Under the pieces are notes generated by a model that saw only the letters and a program-made list of their open reading frames with translations, was not told where the DNA came from and made no database searches. Below, piece after piece: positions 33,674 through 44,703 of a DNA stretch of 64,000 nt (position 1 is its first letter; each line of letters opens with the position of its first letter). The DNA is taken from the NCBI GenBank assembly GCA_016709445.1, contig JADJMV010000011.1:62001-126000 (forward strand), written 5' to 3'. Both the position numbers and the translations under genes were made by a program. The stretch is from Phycisphaerales bacterium (GTDB lineage Bacteria > Planctomycetota > Phycisphaerae > Phycisphaerales > UBA1924).

Positions 33674-34057
33674 ATGGAGCGTCAGACTCAACAGCAGGCG
33701 GCTATCGAGCGGGTCATCTCGCGGGCTGGGCGCCCGCTCAGCCCGGCGGAGTTGCTCGCCCTGGCGCGGGTCCAGATCCCCTCGCTGAGCCTCGCCACCG
33801 TCTATCGCGCGCTCCGCCGCCTCGAAGGCTTGGGGCACGTGTCGAGGGTGGAACTGCCGGGGCATGGATCGAGGTACGAATCCCGGGCCGCAGCGCAGAC
33901 CCACCACCACCACTTCGTGTGCCACGGGTGCGAGCGGGTATTCGACGTGCCTGGGTGCGCTCCGGACGTCGAGCGGCTCGCCCCGGCGGGGTTTCGCGTC
34001 GAAAGCCACGAGATCGTGCTCTACGGTCGTTGCAGATCGTGCGAGCGCGCCGGCTGA
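33674..34057 (+). CDS. Fur-family metalloregulator
   Basis: A 127-residue Fur-superfamily repressor. The winged-helix part contains LSPAELLALARVQIPSLSLATVYRALRRLE. The metal region has THHHHFVCHGCERVFDVPGC (His-rich element plus CxxC) and a final CRSC, so the structural zinc site with four cysteines is complete. Whether it senses iron (Fur), zinc (Zur) or peroxide (PerR) cannot be decided by eye. ATG 33674 follows GAGGTG; a GTG nine bases upstream is possible. It lies 64 bases after the por operon and could regulate it or be a separate unit. Confidence 0.85.
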   Translation: MERQTQQQAAIERVISRAGRPLSPAELLALARVQIPSLSLATVYRALRRLEGLGHVSRVELPGHGSRYESRAAAQTHHHHFVCHGCERVFDVPGCAPDVERLAPAGFRVESHEIVLYGRCRSCERAG

Positions 34058-34063
34058 AGGTGG

Positions 34064-35383
34064 TTAAGGCCCGAGATCGCGGATCCGGACATCCTTGAAC
34101 TCGACCGGGTCGTTGTGGCCCGCAAAGCCGAAGTGGCCCCGGGTCCGATGGCGCCCGGCGAACTTCTCCGCCTCGTACATGAACTCGGTGACTTTCGACG
34201 TATCGGCGTCGAGGATCCGCGTGCCGTTGAGTTCGACGGTGATTCGGGGCCCGACGACCGTGACCTCCTGGAAGTTCCACTCTCCGGGCTGGCGCAGGTA
34301 CCCACGCTGCGCCGCCACCTGCCCATAGACCGATCCGTGGTACTGGCGGGGGTCGAGCTTGGCATAGCGGGGATCTTCGCTGTCGAGCACCTGCAGCTCG
34401 CACATCCCGACGTAGGCCGTGTCACCCTCCCCCGGATAGCGGATGGCCAGGCCGTTGTTGCCGCCGGGGGGGAGCCTGAACTGGAAACGCACGGCGAAGT
34501 CGCTGTACTCCCGCTCGGTGTAGATCGTGCCGCCCTGTCCCGGCTTGCACCGGAGGGCGCCGCTCGAGACCTCGTACTCATCCGTCGGGCCGGCCCAACC
34601 GTTGAAATCGACGCCATCGAAGACCCGCTCAAAGCCATCCCCGCCGTGTGAGGCCAGCGTCGCATTGGCCTCGTCGGGGGGGATTTCGCGGATGAAAATG
34701 TTGCGCCAGCGGATTTGCCCGCCGTGGGTCTGGAGTTCGATCGGCCCGGTGCGGGGTATCGGCAGGGCTCGGTCGAAGTAATTCTCGAGGCGAGCGTGGT
34801 CGACGACATGATGCCCGTTCAGCCAGACGCTGACTCGTTCCCCCACCATCACGACGCGGAGGCTGTTCCACTCCCCGAAGGGCTTGTCCGCCAGTTCCAG
34901 CGGGTCCTTGCCGGGCGCGCCCGGGCTGTTGTTCCACAGCCCACCCGAGCCCTTGTCGGCGCCGATGTCCCATTTCCCACCCGCCTTGGTGGTATCCCAG
35001 ATCTGCACTTGGGGGACGCCCCGAAGGTAGACCCCGCTGTCGGCGCCGGCGACGGTGGCGTATTCGAGGCGGAGCTCAAAGTCGCCGAATTGCTCCCCGG
35101 TCGTGAGGTAGAGCCCCTCGCCGTCGTTGACGAGGACACCGTCCTCAACCCTCCAGTGCTGGTGGATGTCCGCCTGGCTCCGGGCCTGCCGGAGTGCGAG
35201 TTCGTCGGGGGGCACGGCAAAGACCTCGCGCGGGTCCTCCGTGCCCAGGCCCCACCATCCCTCGAGGTCCTTGCCATCGAAGAGGGCCCTGAAGCCCTCG
35301 GGCGGGCCCGGCTGGGCCGTCGCGGGCATCGCGGAGGCAGCCAGTGCGAACGCAACGAAACCCCACCGCAAGCAGGACGGCAT
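34064..35383 (-). CDS. Secreted protein with two DUF1080 (3-keto-disaccharide hydrolase-like) domains
   Basis: A 439-residue protein with a signal peptide (GFVAFALAASAMPATAQ). Each half is a concanavalin-like DUF1080 domain: first GFRALFDGKDLEGWWGLG near residue 28 with GDFELRLEYA and GLWNN, second GFERVFDGVDFNGWAGPTDE near residue 248 with YSDFAVRFQFRLPPGGNNG. DUF1080 proteins include enzymes acting on 3-keto-glycosides, which fits the Gfo/Idh/MocA oxidoreductase 1.3 kb away, although that is on the opposite strand. GGAG lies before ATG 35383. It acts outside the cytoplasm. It is convergent with the Fur gene and divergent from the TlpA-like gene. Confidence 0.86.
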   Translation of the reverse strand: MPSCLRWGFVAFALAASAMPATAQPGPPEGFRALFDGKDLEGWWGLGTEDPREVFAVPPDELALRQARSQADIHQHWRVEDGVLVNDGEGLYLTTGEQFGDFELRLEYATVAGADSGVYLRGVPQVQIWDTTKAGGKWDIGADKGSGGLWNNSPGAPGKDPLELADKPFGEWNSLRVVMVGERVSVWLNGHHVVDHARLENYFDRALPIPRTGPIELQTHGGQIRWRNIFIREIPPDEANATLASHGGDGFERVFDGVDFNGWAGPTDEYEVSSGALRCKPGQGGTIYTEREYSDFAVRFQFRLPPGGNNGLAIRYPGEGDTAYVGMCELQVLDSEDPRYAKLDPRQYHGSVYGQVAAQRGYLRQPGEWNFQEVTVVGPRITVELNGTRILDADTSKVTEFMYEAEKFAGRHRTRGHFGFAGHNDPVEFKDVRIRDLGP

Positions 35384-35564
35384 AGTGCTTCTCCGGGCTC
35401 GGCCCCTCCAGGCCGGGGACACCCTATCAGGCGGTCGGGGCCTCGTCCAGCCGCGGGGTTGGTGGGAACGGGGCTCGGCCTTATGATGCAGGAACAGCGG
35501 GCGCGTTCCGTGCGGATCGTCGGCTCGCCAGCCTGCATCACCCCCAGACGGGAGGACTTGTCCC

Positions 35565-36626
<1,062 letters not shown>

Positions 36627-36680
36627 GCACGCCAGCCGGCATCACCCGCAGCCCGACGCCACGGAAAGGCCAAGCCGATC

Positions 36681-38051
36681 ATGACCGAGAAATCGTTGTT
36701 CAGCCGTCGCGACTTCGTTCGTGCCTCCGCCGCGGCGGCGTGGGGTCTCAGCGCCGCCTCGTACGCGCGGGTGCTCGGCTCAAATGCCCGGCTGAACGTC
36801 GCATTCATCGGCGTCGACGGGATTGCCGGGAGCCAGCACATCCCGATCCTCGCGGATCTCGGTGCGGCGTGCCCGTGCTATTGCGACGCCGACAGTGAAC
36901 GGTTCGGTCCCGGTGCGTCGCGCTTCCCAGACGCCAAGTCATACACCGACTACCGCCGGATGTACGACAAGCACATGAAGGAGATCGACGCCGTGATGGT
37001 CGGCACGCCCGACCACCACCACTACCCCGCGACGATCCTGGCCATGATGTCCGGGAAGCACGCCTACACGCAGAAGCCCCTCACCCACACCGTGTGGGAG
37101 GCGAGGCAGCTTGCGCTCGCGCAGCAGAAGTACAAGGTCGCCACCCAGATGGGTAACCAGGGACATGCGTCCGAGGACCTGCGCAAGACGATCGACTACC
37201 TTCGATCTGGTGCGATCGGGGATCTCCGGGAGGCCCACATCTGGACCAACCGGCCGATCTGGCGGCAGGGATTGACAGTCCCCGCGGGGGCGCAGCCGAT
37301 ACCCGCCAACATGGATTGGGAGGCGTGGATCGGGCCCGCGCCGATGCGTGCGTATCGGCGTGATCCGGCAGACGGCTGGGGCGGCCTCTACCACCCCTTC
37401 AATTGGCGTGGATTCTGGGACTTCGGGTGCGGCGCCCTGGGCGACATGGCCTGCCACGAGGTCGACCCCGTCTATTGGGCGATGAACCCGGGCGTGCCGA
37501 CCGCCGTCGAACTGATCAAGCCCGATCCCATTGGTACGGCGGACATGTTTCAGCCCAACGGCATCGTCAAGTTCGAGTTCGCGGCCGCCGGCGATCGGCC
37601 CGCGTTCGACCTGTACTGGTATGAGGGCGGCCTGAAGCCAGACCGGCCGGACGAGCTCGAGCAAGAGACGCAGCTGACCGACGAGGGCGCGCTGTATCTC
37701 GGCACCAAGGGCAAGATGATCGCGCTCCCCAACGCGCGGGCGGCGCCCCGGTTGCTCCCCCAGTCGCTCCACGACTCCGTCGGCTCGCCGGCGCAAATGA
37801 TCGAGCGGTCGGAGGGGCACCATCAGGAGTGGTACTCGGCCTGCATCGGCGAGAAGCCCTACGACCACCCGAAGAGCAACTTCGCGTATGCCGGGCCGTT
37901 TAGCGAGTCGATGCTCCTCGGGTGCGTCGCCCAGAAGGTGGGAGGCCGGCTCGAATACGACTCGAAGAGCCAACGATTTACCAACAACGACGAGGCCAAT
38001 CGGTTCGTGACCAAGGCATACCGCGAGGGTTGGGACTTCCGGATGTCTTGA
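36681..38051 (+). CDS. Tat-exported Gfo/Idh/MocA-family oxidoreductase
   Basis: A 456-residue protein. It starts with a twin-arginine signal (SRRDFVRASAAAAWGLSAAS). The Rossmann domain has LNVAFIGVDGIAGSQH. The catalytic EKP motif of this superfamily appears as QKPLTHTVWEARQL near residue 137, a Gln-for-Glu change also common in the planctomycete group. The C-terminal domain has GFWDFGCGALGDMACHEVDPVYWA. Members oxidise or rearrange sugars with bound NAD(P). Export with its cofactor already bound fits the Tat route. It probably acts on glycosides together with DUF1080-type enzymes (inference). Confidence 0.9.
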   Translation: MTEKSLFSRRDFVRASAAAAWGLSAASYARVLGSNARLNVAFIGVDGIAGSQHIPILADLGAACPCYCDADSERFGPGASRFPDAKSYTDYRRMYDKHMKEIDAVMVGTPDHHHYPATILAMMSGKHAYTQKPLTHTVWEARQLALAQQKYKVATQMGNQGHASEDLRKTIDYLRSGAIGDLREAHIWTNRPIWRQGLTVPAGAQPIPANMDWEAWIGPAPMRAYRRDPADGWGGLYHPFNWRGFWDFGCGALGDMACHEVDPVYWAMNPGVPTAVELIKPDPIGTADMFQPNGIVKFEFAAAGDRPAFDLYWYEGGLKPDRPDELEQETQLTDEGALYLGTKGKMIALPNARAAPRLLPQSLHDSVGSPAQMIERSEGHHQEWYSACIGEKPYDHPKSNFAYAGPFSESMLLGCVAQKVGGRLEYDSKSQRFTNNDEANRFVTKAYREGWDFRMS

Positions 38052-38069
38052 GCCGCTGCCGTCACCGCA

Positions 38070-39341
38070 GTGCGGGGCGGCTTGAGGGGTTGCAGTCTGA
38101 GCATCGAGAAAGCAGCCTCGATCGGGCGTCGTCTCCCGCGGCTCGTCTGGGCAGCCGCGTGGGTCAGCTTCTTTGCCGATTTCTCGACCGAGTTGATCTA
38201 CGGGATCCTGCCGGCGTACTACCTGCAGACGCTGGCGATCGGGCTGGTGTGGTTGGGGGTGATTGAAGGGACCGCGGAGACCGTGGTTTCGGTTACGAAG
38301 CTCTTCAGCGGGTACCTCTCCGATCGGTACGGCGGCCGCAGGGCGTGGATGGTCGCGGGGTACGGGCTTGCCGCGCTGTGCAAGCCCGCCCTCGGTTTGG
38401 TCGCCTCGGGTCCGGGGGTTGCCATCGTCCGGGCGACCGACCGCCTCGGGAAGGGCATCCGCGGCGCTCCGAGAGATGCGCTGGTCGCGGCGGCCGTTGA
38501 CTCCGACAGCCGCGGGCGTGCGTTCGGCGTCCAGCGGGCGCTCGATCATGCGGGTGCGCTTGCGGGAGGCCTGCTCGCGGCCGCACTACTTGCGTTGCAG
38601 TGGGCGGAGGCGTCTGATCTTTTTTGGCTCGCGCTCGGACCAGGCTTGGTGTCGGTCCTCATTATCCTGCTCTTCGTGAGAGAGCCCGAGCGCCTTCGGG
38701 TGACGGCCCCACTCCGGGAGGCGTTCTCACCGTCGAGAGCTTGGCGTGGCGCGTCCCCGTCGCTGCGGCGGTACCTGCTCCCGATCGCGATCTTCTCGCT
38801 CGCAAACTCGAGCGACATGCTGCTCTTGGCGCTGTGCTACAAGCGGTTTCTTGAATCGGGGCAGTCGGAGTCGATCGCACTCTCGCAGCTCCCGCTGCTC
38901 TGGGCGCTGCTGCACGTCGTCAAATCGCTCCTCTCCGTGTGGGGTGGCACGCTCAGCGACAGGGTTGGCAGGGGGCGCCTGCTGGGAGTCAGTTGGGGGA
39001 TCTACGCCCTGGCGTATTGTGGAGCGATGTGGCTCGCCTGGGGTGGCCCGCCCCTGCTCGCATGGGCCGTCTTCGCGGTGTATGGCCTGTTTGCAGCGCT
39101 CGCGGAGGGGCCCGAGCGGGCATTGGTCGCGGATCTCCAGGCCGACGCGAATTCCCGCGGGACGGCATACGGGCTGGTGAACTTCGTGACCGGCCTGCTC
39201 GCGCTCCCGGCGACGCTCGGCGCGAGCCTGGTATGGACGCGATTCGGACCAGCGCCGGCGTTCTGCCTCGGCGCGGCGCTGGCGCTCGTCGCTATTCCCG
39301 CGCTCGCGTGGGCTCTTGCTCCGCGGAACGCGACCCAGTAA
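38070..39341 (+). CDS. MFS transporter, substrate unknown
   Basis: A roughly 423-residue protein with 11-12 hydrophobic segments. After helix 2 is KLFSGYLSDRYGGRRAWMV, the MFS loop motif. The loop RATDRLGKGIRGAPRDALVA is characteristic of a bacterial subgroup of uncharacterised exporters. The start is uncertain: GTG 38070 is used, but TTG 38082 and other near starts are possible, and no strong ribosome site is seen. It starts 18 bases after the oxidoreductase stop, so it could export or import the oxidoreductase's product or substrate. Confidence 0.8.
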   Translation: MRGGLRGCSLSIEKAASIGRRLPRLVWAAAWVSFFADFSTELIYGILPAYYLQTLAIGLVWLGVIEGTAETVVSVTKLFSGYLSDRYGGRRAWMVAGYGLAALCKPALGLVASGPGVAIVRATDRLGKGIRGAPRDALVAAAVDSDSRGRAFGVQRALDHAGALAGGLLAAALLALQWAEASDLFWLALGPGLVSVLIILLFVREPERLRVTAPLREAFSPSRAWRGASPSLRRYLLPIAIFSLANSSDMLLLALCYKRFLESGQSESIALSQLPLLWALLHVVKSLLSVWGGTLSDRVGRGRLLGVSWGIYALAYCGAMWLAWGGPPLLAWAVFAVYGLFAALAEGPERALVADLQADANSRGTAYGLVNFVTGLLALPATLGASLVWTRFGPAPAFCLGAALALVAIPALAWALAPRNATQ

Positions 39342-39408
39342 GCCCGTGGCAACCTACCATGCGCAGTGGCCCCACGGGCCGCGCACTGGCGAAGGGAGGG
39401 TGCAGCCC

Positions 39409-40842
39409 TTGCAAACTCGATGTTTGATCGGCGGCGAGTGGACCGATGCCAGGGCGGGCGGCACGCTCCCGGTGACGAATCCGGCGACCGACGCCGAGGT
39501 CGCGCGGGTGCCGTCCATGGGAGGGAGTGAAACCTTCGACGCCATCGGCGCGGCGTGGAACGCATCCGCCGCATGGAAGTCGCGGCCCGCTGCCGATCGC
39601 GCCCGCTTCGTCCGACGGCTGTCCGAATTGATGCTCCGCGATGCCGACCGGCTTGCCCGGCTGATGACCCTCGAGCAGGGCAAGCCGCTGGCTGAGGCGC
39701 GCGGCGAGATTGCCTACGCCGCATCGTTCCTCGATTGGGCGGCCGAGGAAGGCCGTCGCCTCGGCGGCGAGATCATTCCCGCTTCGGCCCCGAACAAGCG
39801 GATCCTTGTGCTGCGACAGCCCATCGGCGTGGTCGCGATTATCACACCGTGGAACTTCCCCGCGGCCATGATCACACGAAAGCTCGGCCCTGCTCTGGCC
39901 GCGGGCTGCACGGCGGTGATCAAGCCCGCCGAGGAGACACCGCTCTCGGCGCTCGCGTTGGGTGAACTGGCGATCGAGGCGGGGCTGCCCGCGGGCGTCG
40001 TGAACATCGTGACCGGTCCACCCGCCGAGATCGGGGAAACGCTGCTGGCTGATGCGAGGGTGCGCAAGCTCTCGTTTACCGGGTCGACGGACGTCGGCCG
40101 CGTGCTCATGCGGGGCGCCTCGCAGCACCTGCTCAGACTCTCGATGGAGCTCGGCGGTCATGCCCCGTTCATCGTTTTCGACGACGCCGACTTGGAGCAC
40201 GCCGTCTCGGCGGCTCTGGCATGCAAATTCCGCAACGCGGGACAGACCTGCATCTGCGCCAATCGGTTTCTTGTGCAGGCGGGGATCTACGAGGACTTCC
40301 TCGGCCGGCTCGCCCAGGCCGTGGGCACCCTTCGGGTTGGAGATGGTCTCGCCGAGGGCACCACGGTCGGCCCGCTTATCAACGATGAGGCGGTCCACAA
40401 GGTGGAGGCGCATGTGGAGGACGCCCAGTCGAAGGGCGGGACTGTGATGGTTGGGGGCAGGCGAGTTCGGCTCGAAGGCCTCGCGGACCGGTTTTACGCC
40501 CCGACGATCATTGAGGGCATGACGCGGGAAATGCGCCTGTTCCGCGAGGAGACCTTTGGACCGGTCGCACCGGTCATGGCCTTTGAGGATGAAGCCCAGG
40601 CGATCGAGCTGGCGAATGATTCCGAATTCGGGCTGGCATCATACTTCTTCACGAAGGATGCCTCACGCCTCATCCGCGTAGCCGAGGCGCTCGAATACGG
40701 GATCGTGGGGGCCAACGACGGCGCCCCATCCACCGCGCAAGCGCCGTTCGGCGGCATGAAGCACTCGGGCTTCGGGCGTGAAGGCGGGCACTTCGTGATG
40801 GACGAATACACCGAGGTGAAGTACGTTTCGTGGGGGCTGTAG
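39409..40842 (+). CDS. gabD: Succinate-semialdehyde dehydrogenase-type aldehyde dehydrogenase
   Basis: A 477-residue ALDH. Catalytic Cys in FRNAGQTCICANRFLVQ, general base Glu in RLSMELGGHAPFIVFDDADL, NAD-binding GVVAIITPWNFPAAMITRKL and FTGSTDVGRVLM. The ELGGHAPFIVF and NAGQTCICANR segments are those of the GabD group, which oxidises succinate semialdehyde (and related short semialdehydes) to the acid. TTG at 39409 is preferred because AGGGAGG lies nine bases upstream; GTG 39400 abuts that box. No GABA aminotransferase is adjacent, so the physiological substrate is open. Confidence 0.88.
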   Translation: MQTRCLIGGEWTDARAGGTLPVTNPATDAEVARVPSMGGSETFDAIGAAWNASAAWKSRPAADRARFVRRLSELMLRDADRLARLMTLEQGKPLAEARGEIAYAASFLDWAAEEGRRLGGEIIPASAPNKRILVLRQPIGVVAIITPWNFPAAMITRKLGPALAAGCTAVIKPAEETPLSALALGELAIEAGLPAGVVNIVTGPPAEIGETLLADARVRKLSFTGSTDVGRVLMRGASQHLLRLSMELGGHAPFIVFDDADLEHAVSAALACKFRNAGQTCICANRFLVQAGIYEDFLGRLAQAVGTLRVGDGLAEGTTVGPLINDEAVHKVEAHVEDAQSKGGTVMVGGRRVRLEGLADRFYAPTIIEGMTREMRLFREETFGPVAPVMAFEDEAQAIELANDSEFGLASYFFTKDASRLIRVAEALEYGIVGANDGAPSTAQAPFGGMKHSGFGREGGHFVMDEYTEVKYVSWGL

Positions 40843-41225
40843 TGCCGCTTGGACCGCGGCGGACGCTCCCAACCCCTGCCGTGGCGCTCTCGGCGGAATA
40901 GCAAGAGGGGCATAGCAGCGATGCCGGTGGGATTGGACCTCGCCGACCGGCCTGGTGGGTTACCCGGGTCGACCCCGCGCCGATCGGGTGTGCGCCGCCA
41001 CGCGCTGAACACAACTCAAACCCAGACTTCTTGCAGCCCGGCGCCAAGCCGGCGCAGGTGCTTGCTAATCTGTGACCGCATCCCGCGGTGTGGGCTGCCG
41101 GGCCGACTCGCCCTGGATTGGAAAGACCAGCCGCGGCTGCGCGGCCCGGCCCCGGACCGACGGCCGCGATCCCGCTTGGAGTCCGCCAACGAGGCGAGCG
41201 CCCGAGCGGCCAGGAGTTCGAACAG
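40843..41225. other. Intergenic region, no gene seen
   Basis: The 383 bases between the semialdehyde dehydrogenase and the beta-propeller gene contain only low-quality frames. I see no convincing promoter, terminator or RNA. AGGAG at the end serves the next gene. Confidence 0.5.
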
Positions 41226-43982
41226 ATGGTGATGATCAACTTGAAGGGCTTTCCTGGCACGGACGGCGCCCCATTGGACGCGTCCGGTGGTACGCGGCTT
41301 CGGGCGACCGTGCTCTGCGCCCTGCTCGCTTTCGGGCAGGCGGCCCGGGGACAGGACGGGAAGCCGGCCGATGAGGAATTCGTCGGACACGGCGCGGATG
41401 GTCGCGTTGTCACGCCCGTGAATCAGATCCTCACACCATTCGGCCGCCAGATCGAACTGCCCGGGATGCGTCCGCAGGCCATCGTCCTTTCGCCCGACGG
41501 CAAGCTCCTCGTGACGGCGGGCAAGACGAGCGAGATCGTGGTGCTTGATCCCGCGACTGGGGAGATTCGTCAACGCGTGAAATTGCCGGGAGAAACGCCG
41601 GCCGACCCAGCCCAGCAGCCCGTATCGAGCCAGGTGCTCGAGCCCGACCGCCAGGGTCAGCTGAGCTATACCGGCCTCATCTTCAGCCCGGATGGCTCTC
41701 GCCTCTATATGAGTAATGTCGACGGTTCGGTGAAGGTCTTCGGCGTGGATGCGATGGGAACGGTGTCCCCCGAGCGGACGTTCGCGCTCCCCGCGGCCAA
41801 CGCTCCGCGCCGGAAGGCGGAGATCCCCGCCGGGCTGGCGGTTTCCGATGATGGGCGCAGGCTGTACGTCTGCGGCAATCTCTCCAACCGACTTCTCGAA
41901 CTCGATACCGAATCGGGCGAGACGCTGCGGACCTTCGAGGTCGGCGTCGCGCCGTATGACGTCCGGATTGTGTCTGAACGCGCGTACGTGTCCAACTGGG
42001 GTGGAAGAAGGCCGGGGGAGGGAGACCTGACCGGCCCGGCTGGGCGTGGCACGGTGGTCCGCGTCGACCCCCGGCGAAGCATTGCCAATGATGGATCTCT
42101 GAGCGTGATCGATCTGGCGAGCGGTTCCCATCGGGCCGAGATCATCACGGGACTCCACCCCTGCGGACTCGCGACATCCGGCGAACACCCTTATCTGGTC
42201 TGCTGCAATGCCGCGAGCGACGATCTCAGTATCATCGACACGCGGACGGACACGGCGGTCGCGAGGATCTGGGTCAAGGCGAACGCGGCCGACCTGCTCG
42301 GAGCCGCGCCCAACGCGGCCGCGTTTGATGCCTCGGGACGCCGCCTCTATGTCGCGAATGGCTCCCAGAACGCGATCGCCGTTGTCGAGTTTGATCGGAA
42401 TGAGCCCGAGGAATCCCGGCTCGCCGGCCTGATCCCTGTCGGCTGGTACCCCGGCGCCCTCGCCCTCGACCAAGCCCGCGGCACAATCGACGTCGCCAAC
42501 ATCAAGGGCCTGCCATCCGAGCCGCGGCGGTACCGCGAGGGTTCGGGTCCGGAAGCCCGCGGCTTCAATTCGCACCACTACCAGGGGTCCGTCACGCTCG
42601 CCCCGATTCCTGAGGCTTCCGCGCTCGCCGGCCTCTCGGAGCGGGTCGCCCGGAATCTGCGGGCACCGCGTATCGCCGACGCGATCCTCCCCCCGAGGCC
42701 GGACCAGCCCGAGCGACCGATCCCCGAGCGGATCGGCGAGCCGAGCCCCATCAAGCACGTCGTGTACGTCATCAAAGAAAACCGGACGTACGACCAGGTC
42801 CTCGGCGCTTGCGGCCGCGGGAACAGCGACCCTTCACTCTGCATCTTCGGGCCCGAGATCACTCCAAATCAGCACAAGATCGCCGAGGACTTCGTGCTTC
42901 TCGACAACACCTACTGCTGCGGAATCTTGAGCGCCGATGGCCACCAGTGGAGCGCGACGGCGTACTCGACGGACTACATGGAGAAGAGTTTCGCCGGATT
43001 CCCTCGGAGCTATCCGGATGGGATGGGCACCGACGAGAATGATGCGCTCGCGTATGCCCCAAGCGGGTTTCTCTGGGACAATGCGCTTGAACATGGCGTC
43101 TCGGTCCGCAACTACGGTGAATTCATGGGTCCCTCCGTGCACTGGAAGGACAAGTCCAGCAAGGGCAGCCCGGGCTTCAGCGCGTGCTATGAGGCATGGA
43201 AGAGCGGTTCCGACGACGTGGTGTTCGAGAGCTGGCCATCCCTCGAGACCATGCGGCCGTTCTCCCCCACCGACTATGTTGGATGGGATATGTCGGTACC
43301 TGACCAGTTCCGCGCCGACTACGTGCTCCGGGAACTCGCCGAATTCGAGGCGGAGGATCGGTACCCGCAGTTGACGATCATCTGCCTCCCGCAGGACCAT
43401 ACCAGCGGGACCTCCCACGGCGCCCCCACTCCTGCGGCCTGTGTGGCCGACAACGATCTTGCACTCGGTCGAATCCTCGAGGGGCTGAGCCACTCGAAGT
43501 TCTGGCCCGAGATGGCGGTGTTCGTCATCGAGGACGATCCACAGGCTGGGTGGGACCATGTGAGCGGCTATCGCACGATCGCGTTCTGTGCGAGCCCGTA
43601 CGCCAAGCGCGGGCAGATCGTCAGCACACAGTACAACACCACCAGCGTCATCCGGACCATCGAGCAGATCCTGGGGCTGCCTCCGATGAACGCCTTCGAT
43701 GCGAGCGCCGTGCCGATGTTTGACTGCTTCGCCCTCACTCCCGACCCTACGCCCTACACCGCCCTGCCGACCAATGTCCCGCTCGACCAGATGAACCCGG
43801 TCGCGATGGAGATCAAAGACCGCCAGCTCCGGGAAGACGCGATCATCTCGGCCTCCCTCAACTTCCACGAGGTAGACCGTGCCCCGGAGGACGTCCTCAA
43901 CAGGATTCTCTGGCACGCGATGCGGGGGAATGCCCCGTACCCCGAATGGGCGTCCGGCGCACCGGATGAGGACGACGAATAG
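41226..43982 (+). CDS. Exported beta-propeller/phosphoesterase-family fusion (YncE-like + PF04185-like)
   Basis: A 918-residue protein. A signal peptide (TVLCALLAFGQAARG) is followed by a seven-bladed YncE/YVTN-type propeller (GMRPQAIVLSPDGKLLVTAG, SPDGSRLYMSNVDGSVKVFG, PNAAAFDASGRRLYVANGSQ) and a C-terminal phosphoesterase domain starting IKHVVYVIKENRTYDQVLG. Further metal-site motifs are LLDNTYCCGILSADGHQWS, VFVIEDDPQAGWDHVSGYR and SVIRTIEQILGLPPMN. The C-terminal part resembles acid phosphatases and phospholipase C-type enzymes. It is likely periplasmic or cell-surface. ATG 41226 follows AGGAG at nine bases; ATG 41232 is an alternative. Substrate unknown. Confidence 0.87.
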   Translation: MVMINLKGFPGTDGAPLDASGGTRLRATVLCALLAFGQAARGQDGKPADEEFVGHGADGRVVTPVNQILTPFGRQIELPGMRPQAIVLSPDGKLLVTAGKTSEIVVLDPATGEIRQRVKLPGETPADPAQQPVSSQVLEPDRQGQLSYTGLIFSPDGSRLYMSNVDGSVKVFGVDAMGTVSPERTFALPAANAPRRKAEIPAGLAVSDDGRRLYVCGNLSNRLLELDTESGETLRTFEVGVAPYDVRIVSERAYVSNWGGRRPGEGDLTGPAGRGTVVRVDPRRSIANDGSLSVIDLASGSHRAEIITGLHPCGLATSGEHPYLVCCNAASDDLSIIDTRTDTAVARIWVKANAADLLGAAPNAAAFDASGRRLYVANGSQNAIAVVEFDRNEPEESRLAGLIPVGWYPGALALDQARGTIDVANIKGLPSEPRRYREGSGPEARGFNSHHYQGSVTLAPIPEASALAGLSERVARNLRAPRIADAILPPRPDQPERPIPERIGEPSPIKHVVYVIKENRTYDQVLGACGRGNSDPSLCIFGPEITPNQHKIAEDFVLLDNTYCCGILSADGHQWSATAYSTDYMEKSFAGFPRSYPDGMGTDENDALAYAPSGFLWDNALEHGVSVRNYGEFMGPSVHWKDKSSKGSPGFSACYEAWKSGSDDVVFESWPSLETMRPFSPTDYVGWDMSVPDQFRADYVLRELAEFEAEDRYPQLTIICLPQDHTSGTSHGAPTPAACVADNDLALGRILEGLSHSKFWPEMAVFVIEDDPQAGWDHVSGYRTIAFCASPYAKRGQIVSTQYNTTSVIRTIEQILGLPPMNAFDASAVPMFDCFALTPDPTPYTALPTNVPLDQMNPVAMEIKDRQLREDAIISASLNFHEVDRAPEDVLNRILWHAMRGNAPYPEWASGAPDEDDE

Positions 43983-44211
43983 CGTCTGGCGCGTCGCGAC
44001 CTGCCGATGGACGGCCCCCGGGCGGACCGGAGCTTCCCGCCGGCGTGAGCGGTTCAGTACCGGTCGAGGCACATGCCGCGGCGAGGCCGATCCTGATGAC
44101 TCCAGAGGGCGGCCGACATCCTAGGCCCCAATGTCTTCCGCCCCTCCGGCGTTCACTCCGCCCATGCCGGGGGGTTGACATCGATTCGCGTGCCGCGACT
44201 GGGGCGCGGGG

Positions 44212-44394
44212 CTATTTGTTTGCGGCTGCGCTGTTCTCGATGCCTCCGCCGAGGTGTTTCACATCCTTGCCGAATCCCTCTGTGGTGCTGCATGCCGATA
44301 GGGCGACCGCGCCGACGACGAGTAGGACCACCACCACGAGCTGCCGGTGCGATCTCCCTGGTTCGACGCGAAAGCTGCGATTGATGTTCACCAT
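44212..44394 (-). CDS. Entericidin-like small lipoprotein
   Basis: A 60-residue lipoprotein. The signal peptide VVVVLLVVGAVALSAC gives Cys as the mature N-terminus, followed by STTEGFGKDVKHLGGGIENSA. This matches the entericidin A/B family, small membrane lipoproteins linked to stress and programmed lysis in enterobacteria. AAGGAG lies seven bases before ATG 44394. The N-terminus before the signal is longer (about 22 residues) than in EcnB. It is the first of several small envelope-protein genes up to 53.3 kb. The 229 bases downstream (43983-44211) show no gene. Confidence 0.8.
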   Translation of the reverse strand: MVNINRSFRVEPGRSHRQLVVVVLLVVGAVALSACSTTEGFGKDVKHLGGGIENSAAANK

Positions 44395-44641
44395 TCGATT
44401 TCTCCTTTGTGTTGTTCCGGGTTCAGAACTCCCGCGGGGCCAGTGATTTGGCCTGAGGAATGCTTCGGTGCGGTGCGTGTGGGCTCCACGGCGAATCGTC
44501 CTCGAGTTGCCGGCATCGTCCGACAGATCCTGATCGGCCGCTCGCACTCCACACCGAGTGCATGAGCGCCGCCACGACTTCTCCATCCGTGGTCATCTGA
44601 GATGGAAGGGGGCGGTGAGGGCTGCGGCATCTTCGGGGACA

Positions 44642-44672
44642 CCAGCCGGCAACGAGGGCCGTCGCCGGCTGG
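44642..44672 (-). terminator. Strong hairpin after the Met-rich protein gene, terminator-like
   Basis: CCAGCCGGC and GCCGGCTGG pair perfectly over nine bases with a 13-base loop. It lies 32 bases after the end of the gene at 44704-45192 (minus). There is no T run, so the terminator call is tentative. The rest of 44395-44703 holds no gene. Confidence 0.4.
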
Positions 44673-44703
44673 GGCCATCCCGTCTTCAGCGATTCTCGTG
44701 GTG

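Noticed and set aside
36939..38549. 536-codon minus-strand frame over the Gfo/Idh/MocA and MFS genes
   Set aside because: Spans two real genes on the opposite strand and lacks any motif.
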